Shown here piece after piece: positions 1-11,167 of a DNA stretch of 64,000 nucleotides. Each line of letters starts with the position of its first letter. The first letter of the stretch is position 1. This stretch comes from Beaufortia kweichowensis (lineage: Eukaryota > Chordata > Actinopteri > Cypriniformes > Gastromyzontidae). A model generated the notes under the pieces. That model did no database searches, was not told the DNA's origin, and saw nothing but the letters and a program-made list of their open reading frames with translations. A program made the translations under genes and the position numbers. Where the stretch lies: assembly GCA_019155185.1 (NCBI GenBank), contig CM032805.1, positions 16,335,942 through 16,399,941 on the forward strand. Reading direction: 5' to 3'.

Positions 1-505
1 AATACAGGGAGACTCATGAAATCCAATGAGATTTTGCGCACCTCAGGCAAATAAATTGTCATCTGACGTGGTTGCAGGTGCAGCAAACTGGTTTTATAAA
101 TAACTGGAACAAAAAATATATAATAATATTCTATATATATTTGTAATAAATAACAGATATTTGTAATAAATAAAAAAGTTTCAAAAAGTTTTCAAAATGA
201 AGTATTTAATTAAATAATTGCATTATTATTTATTGTGGAAATATATAACATCAGACACACCTGCACCCAGGTTAGCTGGCAAAAAGGTGGCAAGACCAAC
301 GATCTTAAACTTTGTTCCCCAAATGTTAGATGTGACCTGGGCCAAGTAATTATGCTGCGAAACAAATTAAGTGACAGCTTTAGAAAAAAATATATATATA
401 TATATTTGAGGTGTCATCTTAGGACACAGTGTTCAGTAGACACAGGCAATAAATAGGCAAATATCAGAATCACCATATTTAGCTTACTGATAAGATGTAA
501 AGTAC
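1..505 (-). other. tulp4 intron, continues off the left edge
   Basis: AT-rich sequence downstream of the donor at 505. It has a short (TA)n run at 391-405. No splice-bounded coding exon was seen. Confidence 0.6.
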
Positions 506-3500
506 CTCACTAAAACCATCAACTGAAAATTCTCTTCGAGTGAGACTTGGGGACCGAACTGGAGGCTTCTTTGGTAACCTAGGAGACCTAGACATTTCTT
601 GAGATGTTTGAGCAAGTTTTGGTGACTTTCTTGATTCCATATTAATTCTTGGTAGTGAAATAATGTAAAACATAACAGAAAACATTTATTTTAATGCGCA
701 AATTTTTGCTTATTTGCTTAAACATTACATGCAATTATTTGTCATGTTCAACAAACATTTCTTCCACCCTGAAAATCTTATATTTAACAGTACCTTATAT
801 GTTTAGAGTACCTAGGAAGCTTAGGAGACCTGTTTCCTCTGGAAAGCTTTGGTGACTTTCGCCCAACCCATTCATCACTTAACTCAATATCGCTGGAGTC
901 TGAACAGTTACAGCTGTCAGTCATATAGGAGATCATCCCATTGACACAAACCTCATCTGAAAGACAAGACGGAAGATAAACCTGAAAAACATCTGGCTGT
1001 CAAGACACAAAACGTGAAAGTTTACTTATATACAATTATAGTATAGTAGTTATAGTACACTCCACCTGCTTTACTGTCCATTTTTGGATCCATAATGACA
1101 AACTCTGGCCGCAGTTTGCTGATGCGACGGCCCTTAAGAATAGGCACCAGACCGCCTAAGTGTTCCAGGTAAAGTGTGTAGCATGGTCCTCCCGCCTCTG
1201 GATTCTCCTCCGAGCGTTTCATAGTACAATGTAGCCGTTCGTTTCCTGCTGTGGGATAACTCACAAAATCCCGGATGTTGTTCGGATCAGGGATGGGCGG
1301 CTGGTGAGAGGAAAGAGCTTGGTTTTAGATTGATGCTAGTAAAAATGACACACTGAACTATCTTACTTTGTCGCAGTACCTTGATGGTTGGAATGAATGC
1401 CGTGGTAACGTAGGAACAGAGAAGGGAGGGCATGTTCAGTTTTCCCACGTCTCTTTCCTCTTTAAGAGCGCTGGCGATGCCCTGCTGACACAACAGCTGC
1501 AGACTGGCCACACGATGCTCCACACGCACAACATACAGCGCCGGTCCACACGCCAGAAACAGACGTGAGTCTCTGTGACCCCAGCAAATGGTGGTGATGG
1601 GCCTCTGGAAATTTGTTTAACAACTTCATTATAAAACCAGTAGTTTTAAGAATGCTTTATCATACAATGAGGACACTTTACAATAAGGCTGTATTTGTTA
1701 ACATTAGTAATAGATTAGCTAACAAGAACTAACAATTAGAAATATAGTTTTTATTCATTTTAGTTAAAGCCAATACGATTGTTTGTGTTAGTTCATTGTA
1801 CATTAATGTTAACAGATACAACTGATTTTGATTTTAAAAATGTATTAGTAAATGGTGAAATTAACATAATGTTGCAGTTATTGTTGATACATGTTAGCTG
1901 ATGCATTATACACATTTATACTTCTTTATTTAGTCAAATGATCATTGGTGTTGACAGCTCACTTGGGCTGGAGTTTCTAAAGTGTATATATGTTCCCCTT
2001 GAACATTGTAAAACTTGACAAGAGCGTTCCTCATGATGGAGGCACAGGCTGAGTCTGAAGGCAGTCCGTGTCTTTCCATCCCAGCCACAGCCAGAAGATC
2101 TCCCTGAGAACACCACTGTACCTCCACATCTGAAAAACACACAACAAATTTATGCATGTTTGCCAACTCAATCAATTAACCAATGCGGCAGTGTTGGGCA
2201 TCTCAAAGGAAAATTGTTTTTTTTTTTACAGAACAACATCATGCTTATAAAAAGAAAGTCCCACCACTAGACATTTTTACTGAAATATTAATGTATGTAA
2301 AGCTAAATCTTTAAAACATTTCTGCTTTTAAGATCAACATCACCTGGTATAATCTGGTAATAATATTCCAGTGGCACAAACACAACATACAGTTTGTGAC
2401 TTCTCTATTGCAAGAAAAGCCTTGTGTTTTACCTTTCAGTCCTGAGCGTATGATGTTAGGTGAAAGGTCATCATAGTTGTTCATCAAACTAATGTCTCCC
2501 GATATGAAGCTGACCGTCAGCAGTGGTTTCAGATTTTGCACTTATAAGGAAAGATAGTTTTATAGTAAATAACATTTACATAGTCAAATACACATCATTG
2601 CCTTGTTATAATTATATTTTTATAATAGATTATAATTATAATTTATAAAGATATTTTAAAAATAAATATATATGTAATTAATATGCTAGTCTATAAATAA
2701 ATATGTAACATAACAATTCTCCAAAACTTCAAGAACATAGTTCTTAATGAAAGAAACCTATATATTTTTTACATTTACATTTACATTTACATTTACATTT
2801 AGCTGACGCTTTTATCCAAAGCGACTTACAAATATTAGGAAACAATTACAAATATTAGGAGACAAGTATAATGTACCTTGAGATGGAGCAGGATCATCAG
2901 AGTCGGTTTCGCTCTCAGTGCTGTCCTCCACCAGAAAGTCTGGGCAGTTCCAGGACATGCCGACTATACCATCTGACTCATGAAGAAGAACGTGGGCAAG
3001 CATACGGCCGTGGCAGTCCATAACTATGACCTGTCCGTCTGCTGTTCCAAACAGCACCTAGAAGGAATTACATAAACAGAAATTAGACATCTGCCAGTTT
3101 TCCATCAAGCTGATAATGTCACAGGGTTACCTGTTGGTCGTCTGGTGTCCAGATCCCACAGGTGATCTGGCTCTCCAAATTGATCTCAGATGACCAGTGT
3201 CTCTGACCACTCACTGAGCCCACCAGGACGAAACCATCTCTGTATGCGATTAATGCCTGTGTACCATCATGTGACCAAGTGAAGTCACTCACCTACATGA
3301 CAAATCAATATCTCTTATGTTAGAGAAAATGATCACACTGTAGCCTGGTCAGTCGGTAGGGATGTAAAGAACTTTAAAACATTTAGATACAGAAGACAGT
3401 GGCCTTTTTAATATGGCTGGTGTTTAATAACAAAAATATAATTATCCTTAACATATTTATTATGAACCGCAACATTTTTATGGTACTCATATTATAGAAA

Positions 3501-4475
3501 TAATAAGACACTTTTACTGTATGCAAACATTATGAAACAATATGTATTCTGTATTGTAAAAGCAAGACTTTATAATTGACATTTCTGTAATGGTTTTGTT
3601 TTATTGTGTTTTTTCACATTAGTATGCTCATTCATCTTGACAAGCATTTCATGAAAACATATCCACACTCAGCGGAGAGATAAAATACTATAACATACCT
3701 GTGCACCTCTATCATTCACCAGCTCAACAGACCACCTTCCTTCATACTGAATCCACACAAATATCCCTCCTTCCATATCACATGTGGCAAGCTTCTGAAA
3801 CGGCTCGTTCCATCGTACGAGGACAACCTGCACAGAAACACAAATATAAAGGGCTTTAATTCCTTTAGAATGAAGCAGAAGAGGAGATCCAGAATGGCAC
3901 TGACATTTTGATTCGCAAAGCATTAAAAGTGCATTTTATGTTTTCATATCGATGATGAATTTAGGCCTCTTATATCTTTATTTTAATCATACTTGTCAAA
4001 TGTCCCATTAATGACAGCTTTAAGTTGAAAAAAATATCTTCTTCAAAGCTTACAGTGAAATGTTGCCATTCATTTTTGCACATTTTGAGTTGTATAAACA
4101 AGCATTAGTTAATGTATTAAAGAATAAATAAGAATTAACCAAAATAAATAAATGCTGTTGTTCGCATTAGCTACTGTTCACTAATAAACATCTTGTTAAA
4201 GTCACCTCGCTGTTATGACCGCGCAGATTGAAGTTGATTCTTTGTGGGGTATTTCTGTCTCTTCTGCAGTGACTGGATGTGAACGTCACGCCCACAACAC
4301 CTCTGGCGTTGCCGGTGGCCAGCCAGCCCTCCTCATAGTAGCGTCTCCTACACACCGGCTTCTCCTTCTCGCTCTTGGGAACCCTCCCTTTCCACGAGAG
4401 GCAGAGGATGTTGGAGTCGCTGCAGAGGACGGGACCATGTTCCACTGCAGCCAACATCCCTACTGACTGACCAGG
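506..4475 (-). CDS. tulp4: tulp4, tubby-like protein 4 (WD40, SOCS box, start of tubby domain), 3' end beyond window
   Basis: Ten coding exons on the minus strand, read from high to low coordinates: 4475-4206 (ATG at 4457), 3827-3699, 3292-3131, 3057-2877, 2540-2433, 2129-1963, 1604-1380, 1300-1066, 956-812, 647-506. All junctions are GT-AG. The coding sum is 1,746 nt, or 582 codons, with no frame break. The start MLAAVEHGPVLCSDSN and blocks such as YEGRWSVELVNDRGAQV and LMNNYDDLSPNIIRSG match vertebrate TULP4. Residues about 20-350 are the WD40 region. Residues about 355-400 (SLQLLCQQ...MPSLLCSYV) are a SOCS box, which in this family recruits Elongin B/C-Cullin 5 E3 ligase. The tubby-like fold begins at CTMKRSEENPEAGGPCYTLY. 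It is followed by a basic insertion with repeated KSPKL/RSPRL motifs in the last two exons. The rest of the tubby domain is off the left edge. The role as a substrate-recognition adaptor is inferred from the family. Confidence 0.95.
1673..1912 (+). repeat. dispersed repeat, 'ACACTTTACAATAAGG...TTAACATTAGT' family, in a tulp4 intron
   Basis: It starts with ACACTTTACAATAAGG and contains many diverged TTAACATTAGTTAATGCATT words. The same family recurs at 33177-33413 and, as a fragment, at about 4100-4200. I recognise it as common in cyprinid introns. It fills most of the intron between the exons at 1963 and 1604. Confidence 0.6.
2770..2865 (+). repeat. teleost dispersed repeat with GACGCTTTTATCCAAAGC core
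   Basis: Five tandem ACATTT words lead into AGCTGACGCTTTTATCCAAAGCG and ACTTACAAATATTAGG. The same core occurs at 17452-17647 (longest copy) and 59140-59205, and degenerate and inverted at 7755-7815. It sits just next to the splice donor at 2876 of a tulp4 exon. Confidence 0.7.
4101..4200 (+). repeat. fragment of the TTAACATTAGT dispersed repeat
   Basis: Diverged GCATTAGTTAATG, AATAAATAAATGCTGTTG and GCATTAGCTACTGTTC words match the copies at 1673 and 33177. It lies in the tulp4 intron just downstream of the first main coding exon. Confidence 0.45.
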
Positions 4476-4989
4476 CTACAGGACAGCAAATTAAAAGTTG
4501 TTGTACCAAATCTTAATGACTTTTTTTAAAGAACTGTACTGGTAATTTTTTGATGTACCACTACAATGAATAAGATTTATAAAAGATAAAAAAAAGCATT
4601 TTTCAAAGTATATGATGAAAGTGGTCTTTTTGGCTTTTGCATTATATTTAAAGACCTTTTGACAGAGATATACATTAGCTTCATGTCTTCTACTTTTGTG
4701 TTTAATGGAAGGAATTCTATATGCAAGTACGCTATCATTAGTAAGTCTATTATTTTATGACCTTTCAGCCATACACACAGACACATTTATAGAAAACATC
4801 TGTGTAAGACAACAATTTAATGTTAAAATTTAGATTAAATAAAAAAAATTATTATTGGTATTTCTGCTATTGTAAATGTAATATTGGATGCTACAACTAG
4901 CCACTATATAATAAGTGACGTTTACATTGTATAGACCTTATATGTCATTTCAATTATTTTAGCATTTTCTACCATCATTTCCCTTCATC

Positions 4990-5229
4990 TTAACAATGAA
5001 AATTATTTTATCATTTACTCAATTCCATGTCATTTCAAACCTGTATGACTATGACAAAACAAAATATTTTGAAGAATGTTGGTAATCAAACAACATTGAT
5101 CCCCATTGACTTTCATTGTATGAACACAAACCCACAGAGACATTTCTCAAAATATCTTCTTCTGTGTTCCAACATGAGGATGAATGAATAATGGCAGAAA
5201 TTTTATTTTGGGGTAAACTATCCCTTTAA
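4990..5229 (+). mobile_element. degenerate copy of the cyprinid palindromic MITE (AAAGGGATAGTTCACCC type)
   Basis: It contains CATTTACTCAATTCCATGTC, AAACCTGTATGAC, a 'TTTTGAAGAATGTTGG' block, CCCCATTGACTTTCATTG and the right end GGTAAACTATCCCTTTAA. The same blocks appear in the intact copy at 59521-59813 and the decayed copy at 49552-49790. The left terminus is lost. No transposase is encoded, so it is non-autonomous. Confidence 0.7.
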
Positions 5230-5295
5230 ACGGTCCTTTGTTTGAGTTAAATATATTGAGTCCATGCAAAAAAAAACATTTTAAAAAACACTCAC

Positions 5296-5316
5296 CTCTT
5301 CATAGTCCCTGGACAT
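5296..5316 (-). CDS. tulp4: tulp4 upstream exon, possible N-terminal extension MSRDYEE
   Basis: An ATG at 5316 opens seven codons (MSRDYEE) that end at a good donor (GAG then gtgagt, exon end 5296). Joined to the acceptor at 4476, the frame runs on through PGQSVG into MLAAVEHGP, so this exon would extend the usual TULP4 start in frame. Its 5' boundary is not visible: either an acceptor near 5385 or a transcription start. It may equally be 5' UTR with the start at 4457 still used. Confidence 0.5.
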
Positions 5317-6359
5317 TATTAGTCCGACTTCCGTCTTTAAGTGAGTGCTCCATTTTGCTTGCTTATTCAAAATACGTGCAGCTGAACCTGAGTATGCTTA
5401 TTTGCAGATGTGTCTTCAGAAAGAATGTGACTAAAAATCAGGCCATTATAATCTGCAGCTACCGCACATCATGAGCATTACAGATGATTCTGTTTATATC
5501 AAACAAAATGACTTAAATAATGTCTATTTCTATCTGACAATTCTATTTATTCATCTTCATTACATAAAGCAAGCTTTCAGCCTTCAGGATTTCTGTGCAG
5601 AGAAAAACACACACACAGGAGAGAGGATGAAGCACACACAGTCATATATTATTTGAAAGCAATGAGAACAGCTCTGCATGCCACGAAGACGTTATATTTT
5701 AGTGTCTGAACCCACACACGAGTTGACATTGGTCCCATGTGACGTCACAGGACGTTTAAAGACCCCACATTTTGTGCTTTTCTATACGAAACAACGCAAT
5801 ACACATTATGCATCGAAGGTATCTCTTGAAAATCGGATGCAAACGGGCAATAACGATAGAGAATAGTGTGGAGAACTAAAGCGGATGAGAAGAGGCAGCT
5901 CGCAGGCGTCATGGCAACAAGGATGTGTGATGATGACTGAATTTTAATGACATGCAGATTAATACTTCAAAACTACATGTATTATCGTGTTCAATACACA
6001 TATGTCGTGATTTCATGCTGTTGCTGCTAGATATATATTTGTTTATAAGACATCTTGCAGTTTTACTACAATACATTTGACAAGACACAGCTAGAGAGGG
6101 TTGCCATGTCACAAACACCGTAATGTTATACATCTGGTCATTTTTGCATTGTGATATAATTAAGATAATTAAACTGGGTGCAGTTTAGAATAAATCTACC
6201 ACCACCTACACTCGTGCTTATACAACCACCTCGAAAACAGCAAAGCCTAATCATATAACATGGCAAATCATCCAAATAAAACACAATTGACACAAAGCAA
6301 GATAAGAATTAATTCAGGAGACATTTAAAATCTGCCTTAATTTTCATGGGCAAACTCAC

Positions 6360-6407
6360 CTCTATCAACTCGCTCTCAATGCGTCGAAATGGTTGCCAAA
6401 TGCACAT
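6360..6407 (-). CDS. tulp4: tulp4 candidate alternative first exon (MCIWQPFRRIESELIE)
   Basis: On the minus strand an ATG at 6407 opens 16 codons, ending at a consensus donor (ATAGAG then gtgagttt, exon end 6360). The phase is 0, so splicing to 4475 gives an open frame into the TULP4 start. Upstream lie CCAAT-like motifs and an E-box-like GTCATGTGATC, consistent with a promoter at about 6430-6560. The peptide is not one I recognise. The segment may only be a 5' UTR exon. Confidence 0.4.
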
Positions 6408-7175
6408 GGTGGATTTTGCCTCCCGGCACGTCAAACTAACACAATTGGATCGAGTGCATTGGCGCAATGAACTCCAATATGTGGGATTTTTCAGCGCGCG
6501 GAGGCAACCCGCACTCTGACGGAATGGGGCTGTGGATCACATGACTGGCAACCCAATCCAGATGGTATATAAAACAACTGCGGCGCACAGGCAAACCAGT
6601 GTGATATAAATCATCAATTGTCATTGTTACTCTTTTATATTTATTTCGAGACAAACTATAATAATCTTCGCATTAGTGCTGATGTGTGATTTAGAAAAGC
6701 ATGAATTAATTTAAATCAAAACAAGTTAGTACTCAGTAAGCGATCATTCCCATGTTTACTAAAAGTAGCTGATGTAATAGGCAATATGTTCTCCATAGGG
6801 GTTAAATAAATGCTCTCAAGTTGCAGCTTGAACAACGAAAAAGCCATATAGTAGATAGTCCTCATTCATGTCGTCGTTTGCGATCGTAGAAATACTATTT
6901 TTTTAACAAATGGACACTGAAGTCTGAGTAAAGTTAGAAAAAAGACGAAAATTTGTGAACGACGCCGCGTTGACTTCCGAGTTGTTGGACCTGCAACATA
7001 CGGCACCAAACTCAAAAATATTAACATCGATTAAAATGGTTTATGGTCTGTGTGGGGTGCAAAACGTATTAAATCTCGATAGTTAGACATTTTTTAATTG
7101 TCATGAGAAATTGTGAAAAACGTGCAATCCCACAATCCACCTTGACAGCTTTACCTTCGACTTCCGTAAATGCAC

Positions 7176-7231
7176 ACGCACGTTGACGCTTACCTTTACG
7201 CAAACGCACGTTGACGCTTACCTTTACGCAA
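7176..7231 (+). repeat. 28-nt tandem duplication, two copies
   Basis: A 28-nt unit starting ACGCACGTTGACGC and ending TTTACGCAA occurs twice head to tail (7176-7203 and 7204-7231) with no mismatch seen. It carries ACGT-centred words (CACGTTGACG) and is CpG-richer than its surroundings. Confidence 0.85.
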
Positions 7232-7754
7232 AATACGTCGGGTGAGTTAAAACGCAGTAAACCAAACGTACCTTTGCTATTTAAATTCATGGTAAGTCTG
7301 TCTTAAAGGGTTCACATGCTATTCATTTAAAGCATGTTTTAATGTGATTTTAGGCTTTGAGTGTTGTGTATTACATACTTACATACTTTTGGATATGAAA
7401 AGAACTAATGCACTTGTTTGTTTAGACACATGCTGTCAGATGGAGGGGAGATGTGGTACAATAATTGTAAAAATAAAGTAGTATTGTTTTCTAAAGCATT
7501 AGTGACATCTTCTTTTAGGAAGTAACATGCACACACCTTTGACATATGCATCACACACATTATATGGTTATTATTGTGGTTTGCCATGTGCCATTTCAGT
7601 ACTATTTTTGTGTTATATTTTTACCTAAACTGCCTGGGAATGGCATTGCTTTGTATTTATGATAAAAACAATAGCTCTAGGCAAGTGTCACCAGGTTGAC
7701 CAGGTTGAAAACTTTGTGATGCTTGTTACTAATAATGAAAAAATAAGATTTTAC

Positions 7755-7815
7755 TTTGGTCAAGTCAATGGCTTTGGATAAAAATGCCAATGAAATGCAT
7801 AAATGTAAAGTGTCA
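7755..7815 (-). repeat. degenerate inverted copy of the GACGCTTTTATCCAAAGC repeat
   Basis: GCTTTGGATAAAAATGCC followed by AAATGCATAAATGTAAA is the reverse complement of the teleost repeat seen at 2770 and 17452. It is short and diverged. Confidence 0.5.
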
Positions 7816-8077
7816 TGTTTATTCTTTGGTAAAATGGTAAATAATAGTGTTCACTTTTAAGATTAAATGCAATTACAGTCATGTTCGTGTTATTTCTTCT
7901 GCATGTCAGTAATGCCAAACAGGACAAATCAATAGGATTTATAAAAAACAGGATTAATCAAAAAGGATAAATTCCTCTGAAATCTGAACACTGGTTCATT
8001 TTTCTTCCCTTTTTCCACATTAAAGGCATCCTTAGCTGGATCTTAGTGTCTTTTGTCAGAGTTCGTGCACACTGTGA

Positions 8078-9011
8078 TTAGGTAGAGCTCTCTTGAAAGA
8101 TGTGAATGACGCTGTCATATGCAGGTGGTGGTGTCTGTCTGGGGAGAAAACCTCTTAGACTGCCCTTCCCCAGCCAAAAGGATTCTGCTGGTAGTGTGCT
8201 AAATGGATCCGTGATATTTGGAATTAATGCCTCCTGATTATCATCGTCCTTTTCTTCACTGGTCTTATTTGCTTTTTTAGGTGGTCGAAAAGTGGAGTTT
8301 TGGAAACTAGGGCTTCTGCCCAATATTTCATTAGGGTCTACGGACGTCTGTCTGTGGAGGTTTAATACGGCTCTACCGACACCTTCACTGGTTTTGTCAA
8401 AGCCGTATCTCTTGTAGTGGCTGAGATGACAGAGCTGATTCTGTGAGCTTTTAGAGTCTGCATGCTGGTTTTGATGTCTGGTAATCCGTATCGAAGCTCT
8501 GCGTCTTGACATCCATGTTAGGACGAGGAATATCAGGATTCCTACAAGCAGACCCATCAGTATGGACAAGCAGAATGCCAGGATGAGCTCCTCTGGATGG
8601 AAGAGGTAATTTAATTTTAATCTACTAATATTAAAAAGATTGAAATGTTCATTAAATGAACATATACCTAATGAATATGTTAACATCTTTGTAACATGAA
8701 TATTGAAGTATTTTGAAAAAATTTGCTTTTAGTAAAAAGTGCATTAAAAAAATTTTAAACAAATACTGTTGCTCAGTTAATTACAGCAAAAAATAAAAAG
8801 TTTGCACTTTTGTTTATACAAACCATTTTAAAGTTAAATGTAACTTGTTTTGAATTTGCACACATTTACTTTTGGTAAAATGGTAAATGATTTGTAAACA
8901 ATATGAGTAAATTCAAGCATGGTAAAAATAATAAACAAATGCATGCCAAGTCTTACCAAAATCAATAGGTTTTAATATTTCCCAAATCGCACTAGTTTCA
9001 TTTGAAGCCAT
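8078..9011 (-). CDS. myct1: myct1, MYC target protein 1 homologue, complete, 189 aa
   Basis: Two exons on the minus strand: 9011-8957 (ATG at 9011, donor gtaaga) and 8592-8078 (acceptor ccatccag, stop TAA at 8080-8078). They total 570 nt, or 189 residues plus stop. The product starts MASNETSAIWEILKPIDF. NET at residue 4 is an N-glycosylation sequon. A hydrophobic segment at about residues 21-44 (LILAFCLSILMGLLVGILIF) is followed by a basic MSRRR stop-transfer. The tail is polar and ends TPPPAYDSVIHIFQ, with a PPxY-type WW-binding motif. This matches vertebrate MYCT1, whose short form begins MANNTT and ends with a TPPPPAYESI-like tail. In mammals it is a membrane-associated MYC-responsive gene expressed in endothelial and haematopoietic cells; its molecular role is poorly defined. 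It is head to head with syne1, as in human. The transmembrane call comes from sequence alone. Confidence 0.92.
8593..8956 (-). other. myct1 intron
   Basis: AT-rich intron of 364 bp between donor gtaaga and acceptor ccatccag. No further feature was seen. Confidence 0.85.
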
Positions 9012-10858
9012 ATCAGTTATTAAAAGCAGACCAACTCTCTATCCGAGCACACAGAAAGTGTGGGCTGTATTTCTCAGGGAAGCTGTTACTTTTTTGTTTG
9101 CATGAAGGGAAACTTTGTCGTCATTTTTCCTGCCTCTTTACTCGTATAATTAGCAAGTGTTGCGCTTATCTGTTTAGGACAGAAATCCAGGGGAACAAGG
9201 CTGTTTCCTCTTGCATCATTTCCCTCGTTTCAGTGGAAACAATACAATGGCTTCTTCACCCCATTATATTATAATAGATTGACTTACACCTTTTTTCAGA
9301 CCTTCCAGCCTCTTGAAATGTCTTTTTTTTCATGTGATTTGTTTTATGAAGATGAAAGAAAAACACTTAGAAAAACTGAACAATACAACTTTTTCTTTAA
9401 TTTCGCTTTGAAAGTTCACATAAGAAAGTGAAAACGCCCAGGTGATAAAGTTTTCTGCGGTCGGAGGGGATTTCCTCAGACTTCCGAGCTCTTTTTCTTT
9501 TGGGACATCACTATGTTTGTTTATAAAAATACAACTCTTTAAGAAAAATATAAGTATTACATACAAGTGTATTACATACAAGTATTTATCTAGTTAAAAT
9601 GTTCATGTCCTTTAACAGTGCAATCCTCAAAGCAATATTTTTTTTTAATTTTAAATTAGACTAAATACCTAGTACAGCAAATTGTTTTGTTGTCTTTTCT
9701 CTCCTGCATGGCTGGTATTTTTTTTAGCAGTGTATTATTTGATTTTCTGAGATTGTTTTACTAAAGCAATGCTCTTTTACAGGAGTTTATATGAAAACCC
9801 AGCAGTGTCCAGCAGGTGCCACTATTGCATTAAAACTCCTGACGTTGTCTGGTAATGCTTTTAACAAAAACTTAAAACCTTTGTTATCTTTTTATCTTAT
9901 ATAAATATACATTTTTGTAATAAAAATGTGGAACAATTGTTAGGTAAAAATATAACAACGAATAATTATTAATCTCAAAAAGGGAAAGACAAAAAAACTT
10001 GACGAGATTTGCAGTCACTTCTATTGTGTCCTCATAGTATCGCAGAGCTTCCGACTCGCTCTCGATACTGTGATGTCATACGCCGATCAAGCGCTGCATA
10101 AACAAGATGGCGCCCTGCGTGAACGCCTGCTCTCTTTTCCCGTTAACACCTGAAGGTGGCAGTGCGGGTTTCACGAAGTCTTGCAAGATTGTTTAAGCGT
10201 TTCTATAGCAACCTATCTAACCAGTATCACACGAGACACGAGAACCTGCTACACACGGTAATACATGCCAAAACATACTAACTACCATACAAACCATTAC
10301 ATAGATTCTGACGTAATATAGACTGTGTCAAAGTTTACTATGTTTTCTGTGTAGTTTTAAAGCATACTTTTAGGCAAACTTTCTGTGCATATATTTCTTA
10401 AGGAAAGTAGGTTTTTGGCAGATTGACTATTATTTGTATTACTATAGTTTTACTACAAATAGACCTATAATGGGTAAACTATAGTTATTGTGGTAAAAGC
10501 ATAGTAAATTTGTGGATACTTTAGTTTTACTAGAAGTAAAAGCAAGAAACTATGGTTACTATAGGTAAACCATGGTTAATTTTCTTAAGGGTGATGCTGT
10601 TGAGTTTTTGTTGTCTTTACTCTCATTATTACATTTTGGCTGATATATATGTACATTACACATCTGATGTGAAATGTTATCCCAGGCGGGTAAGGAGTTA
10701 ATTTAATAAAGTACATTATTTTGATAAATTGTACATTACAGTCAAATAATAATTATTCATAGTACATATTAATTATATGTGTTAAATGATAACTTGCGTA
10801 AACAAGTAGATATGATATGACATTGCTTACTCTGTTTTGTCTTTTCTTCTTCATATAG
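9012..10858. other. myct1-syne1 divergent intergenic region and syne1 5' UTR intron
   Basis: No coding exon was seen. The left part must hold the myct1 minus-strand promoter and 5' UTR, but I see no clear core element there. The region at 10020-10257 looks like the syne1 promoter and non-coding first exon. The stretch 10258-10858 is the proposed 5' UTR intron. It contains several diverged 'ACTATAGTTTTACTA' words at 10430-10580. Confidence 0.5.
10021..10257 (+). promoter_or_regulatory. syne1: probable syne1 promoter and non-coding first exon
   Basis: A CpG-richer stretch carries a CRE-like TGATGTCA (10071-10078) and a YY1-type CAAGATGGCGCC (10103-10114), a motif typically found just at or after vertebrate transcription starts. 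A good donor follows (ACACACG then gtaata, exon end 10257). The matching acceptor would be ttcatatag, with the exon from 10859. The ATG inside the YY1 motif (10107) opens a 29-codon upstream ORF that closes before the donor. Position and motifs suggest the promoter of the CH-domain transcript. No TATA box is seen. Confidence 0.5.
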
Positions 10859-11100
10859 AAGAGGACTTCTGATTGGTCCATCACACAGTCAGGCAGCTAA
10901 ATGAGATCTGCTCTTCTATTGGATCAAATCAAGTTCCTGGAGTTCCTGCATCAGAGAGAGAAACGGACACAGAAGAGAGAGAATGGTGGGAGGGGCATGT
11001 GGGGATGCCCCCTTTAGAAAGTAGTGCAGCATCTGCTGTGCGGACTGCATGAGTGATACAGTGTGATATCAGACGTGTGCAGGACTTTAGGAGAGGGACC
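10859..11100 (+). promoter_or_regulatory. syne1: syne1 5' UTR of first coding exon
   Basis: From a plausible acceptor (cttcttcatatag) to the ATG at 11101. It contains two ATTGG (inverted CCAAT) motifs near 10871 and 10917, so a transcription start within this block is the alternative. The start codon sits in a strong Kozak context (gggaccATGG). Confidence 0.5.
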
Positions 11101-11167
11101 ATGGCTTCCCTGAGCCCTTTTGGACGGTCCAGCAAGGACATTATGAATGTGATGCAGAGGCTTCAAG
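11101..11167 (+). CDS. syne1: syne1 exon 1 (canonical start)
   Basis: 67 nt, 22 codons plus one base, starting MASLSPFGRSSKDIM and ending NVMQRLQ, donor gtaagt. Human nesprin-1 has the same ...NVMQRLQ-DEQE join to exon 2. Kozak context is ccATGG. Joined to 18178, the split codon becomes GAT (D). Confidence 0.93.

Larger units (their letters stand above)
6408..8077. other. intergenic region between tulp4 (5' side) and myct1 (3' side)
   Basis: No splice-bounded or long coding sequence was seen. It holds the candidate tulp4 promoter (about 6430-6560), a 28-nt tandem duplication (7176-7231) and a degenerate inverted repeat (7755-7815). A plus-strand TATATAAAA at 6566-6574 has no gene assigned to it. 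The last part holds the myct1 3' UTR (minus strand), whose polyadenylation end I cannot place. Confidence 0.6.

Noticed and set aside
235..456. 73-codon plus-strand ORF at the left edge
   Set aside because: Lies in an AT-rich tulp4 intron and runs through a TA repeat; no support as a gene.
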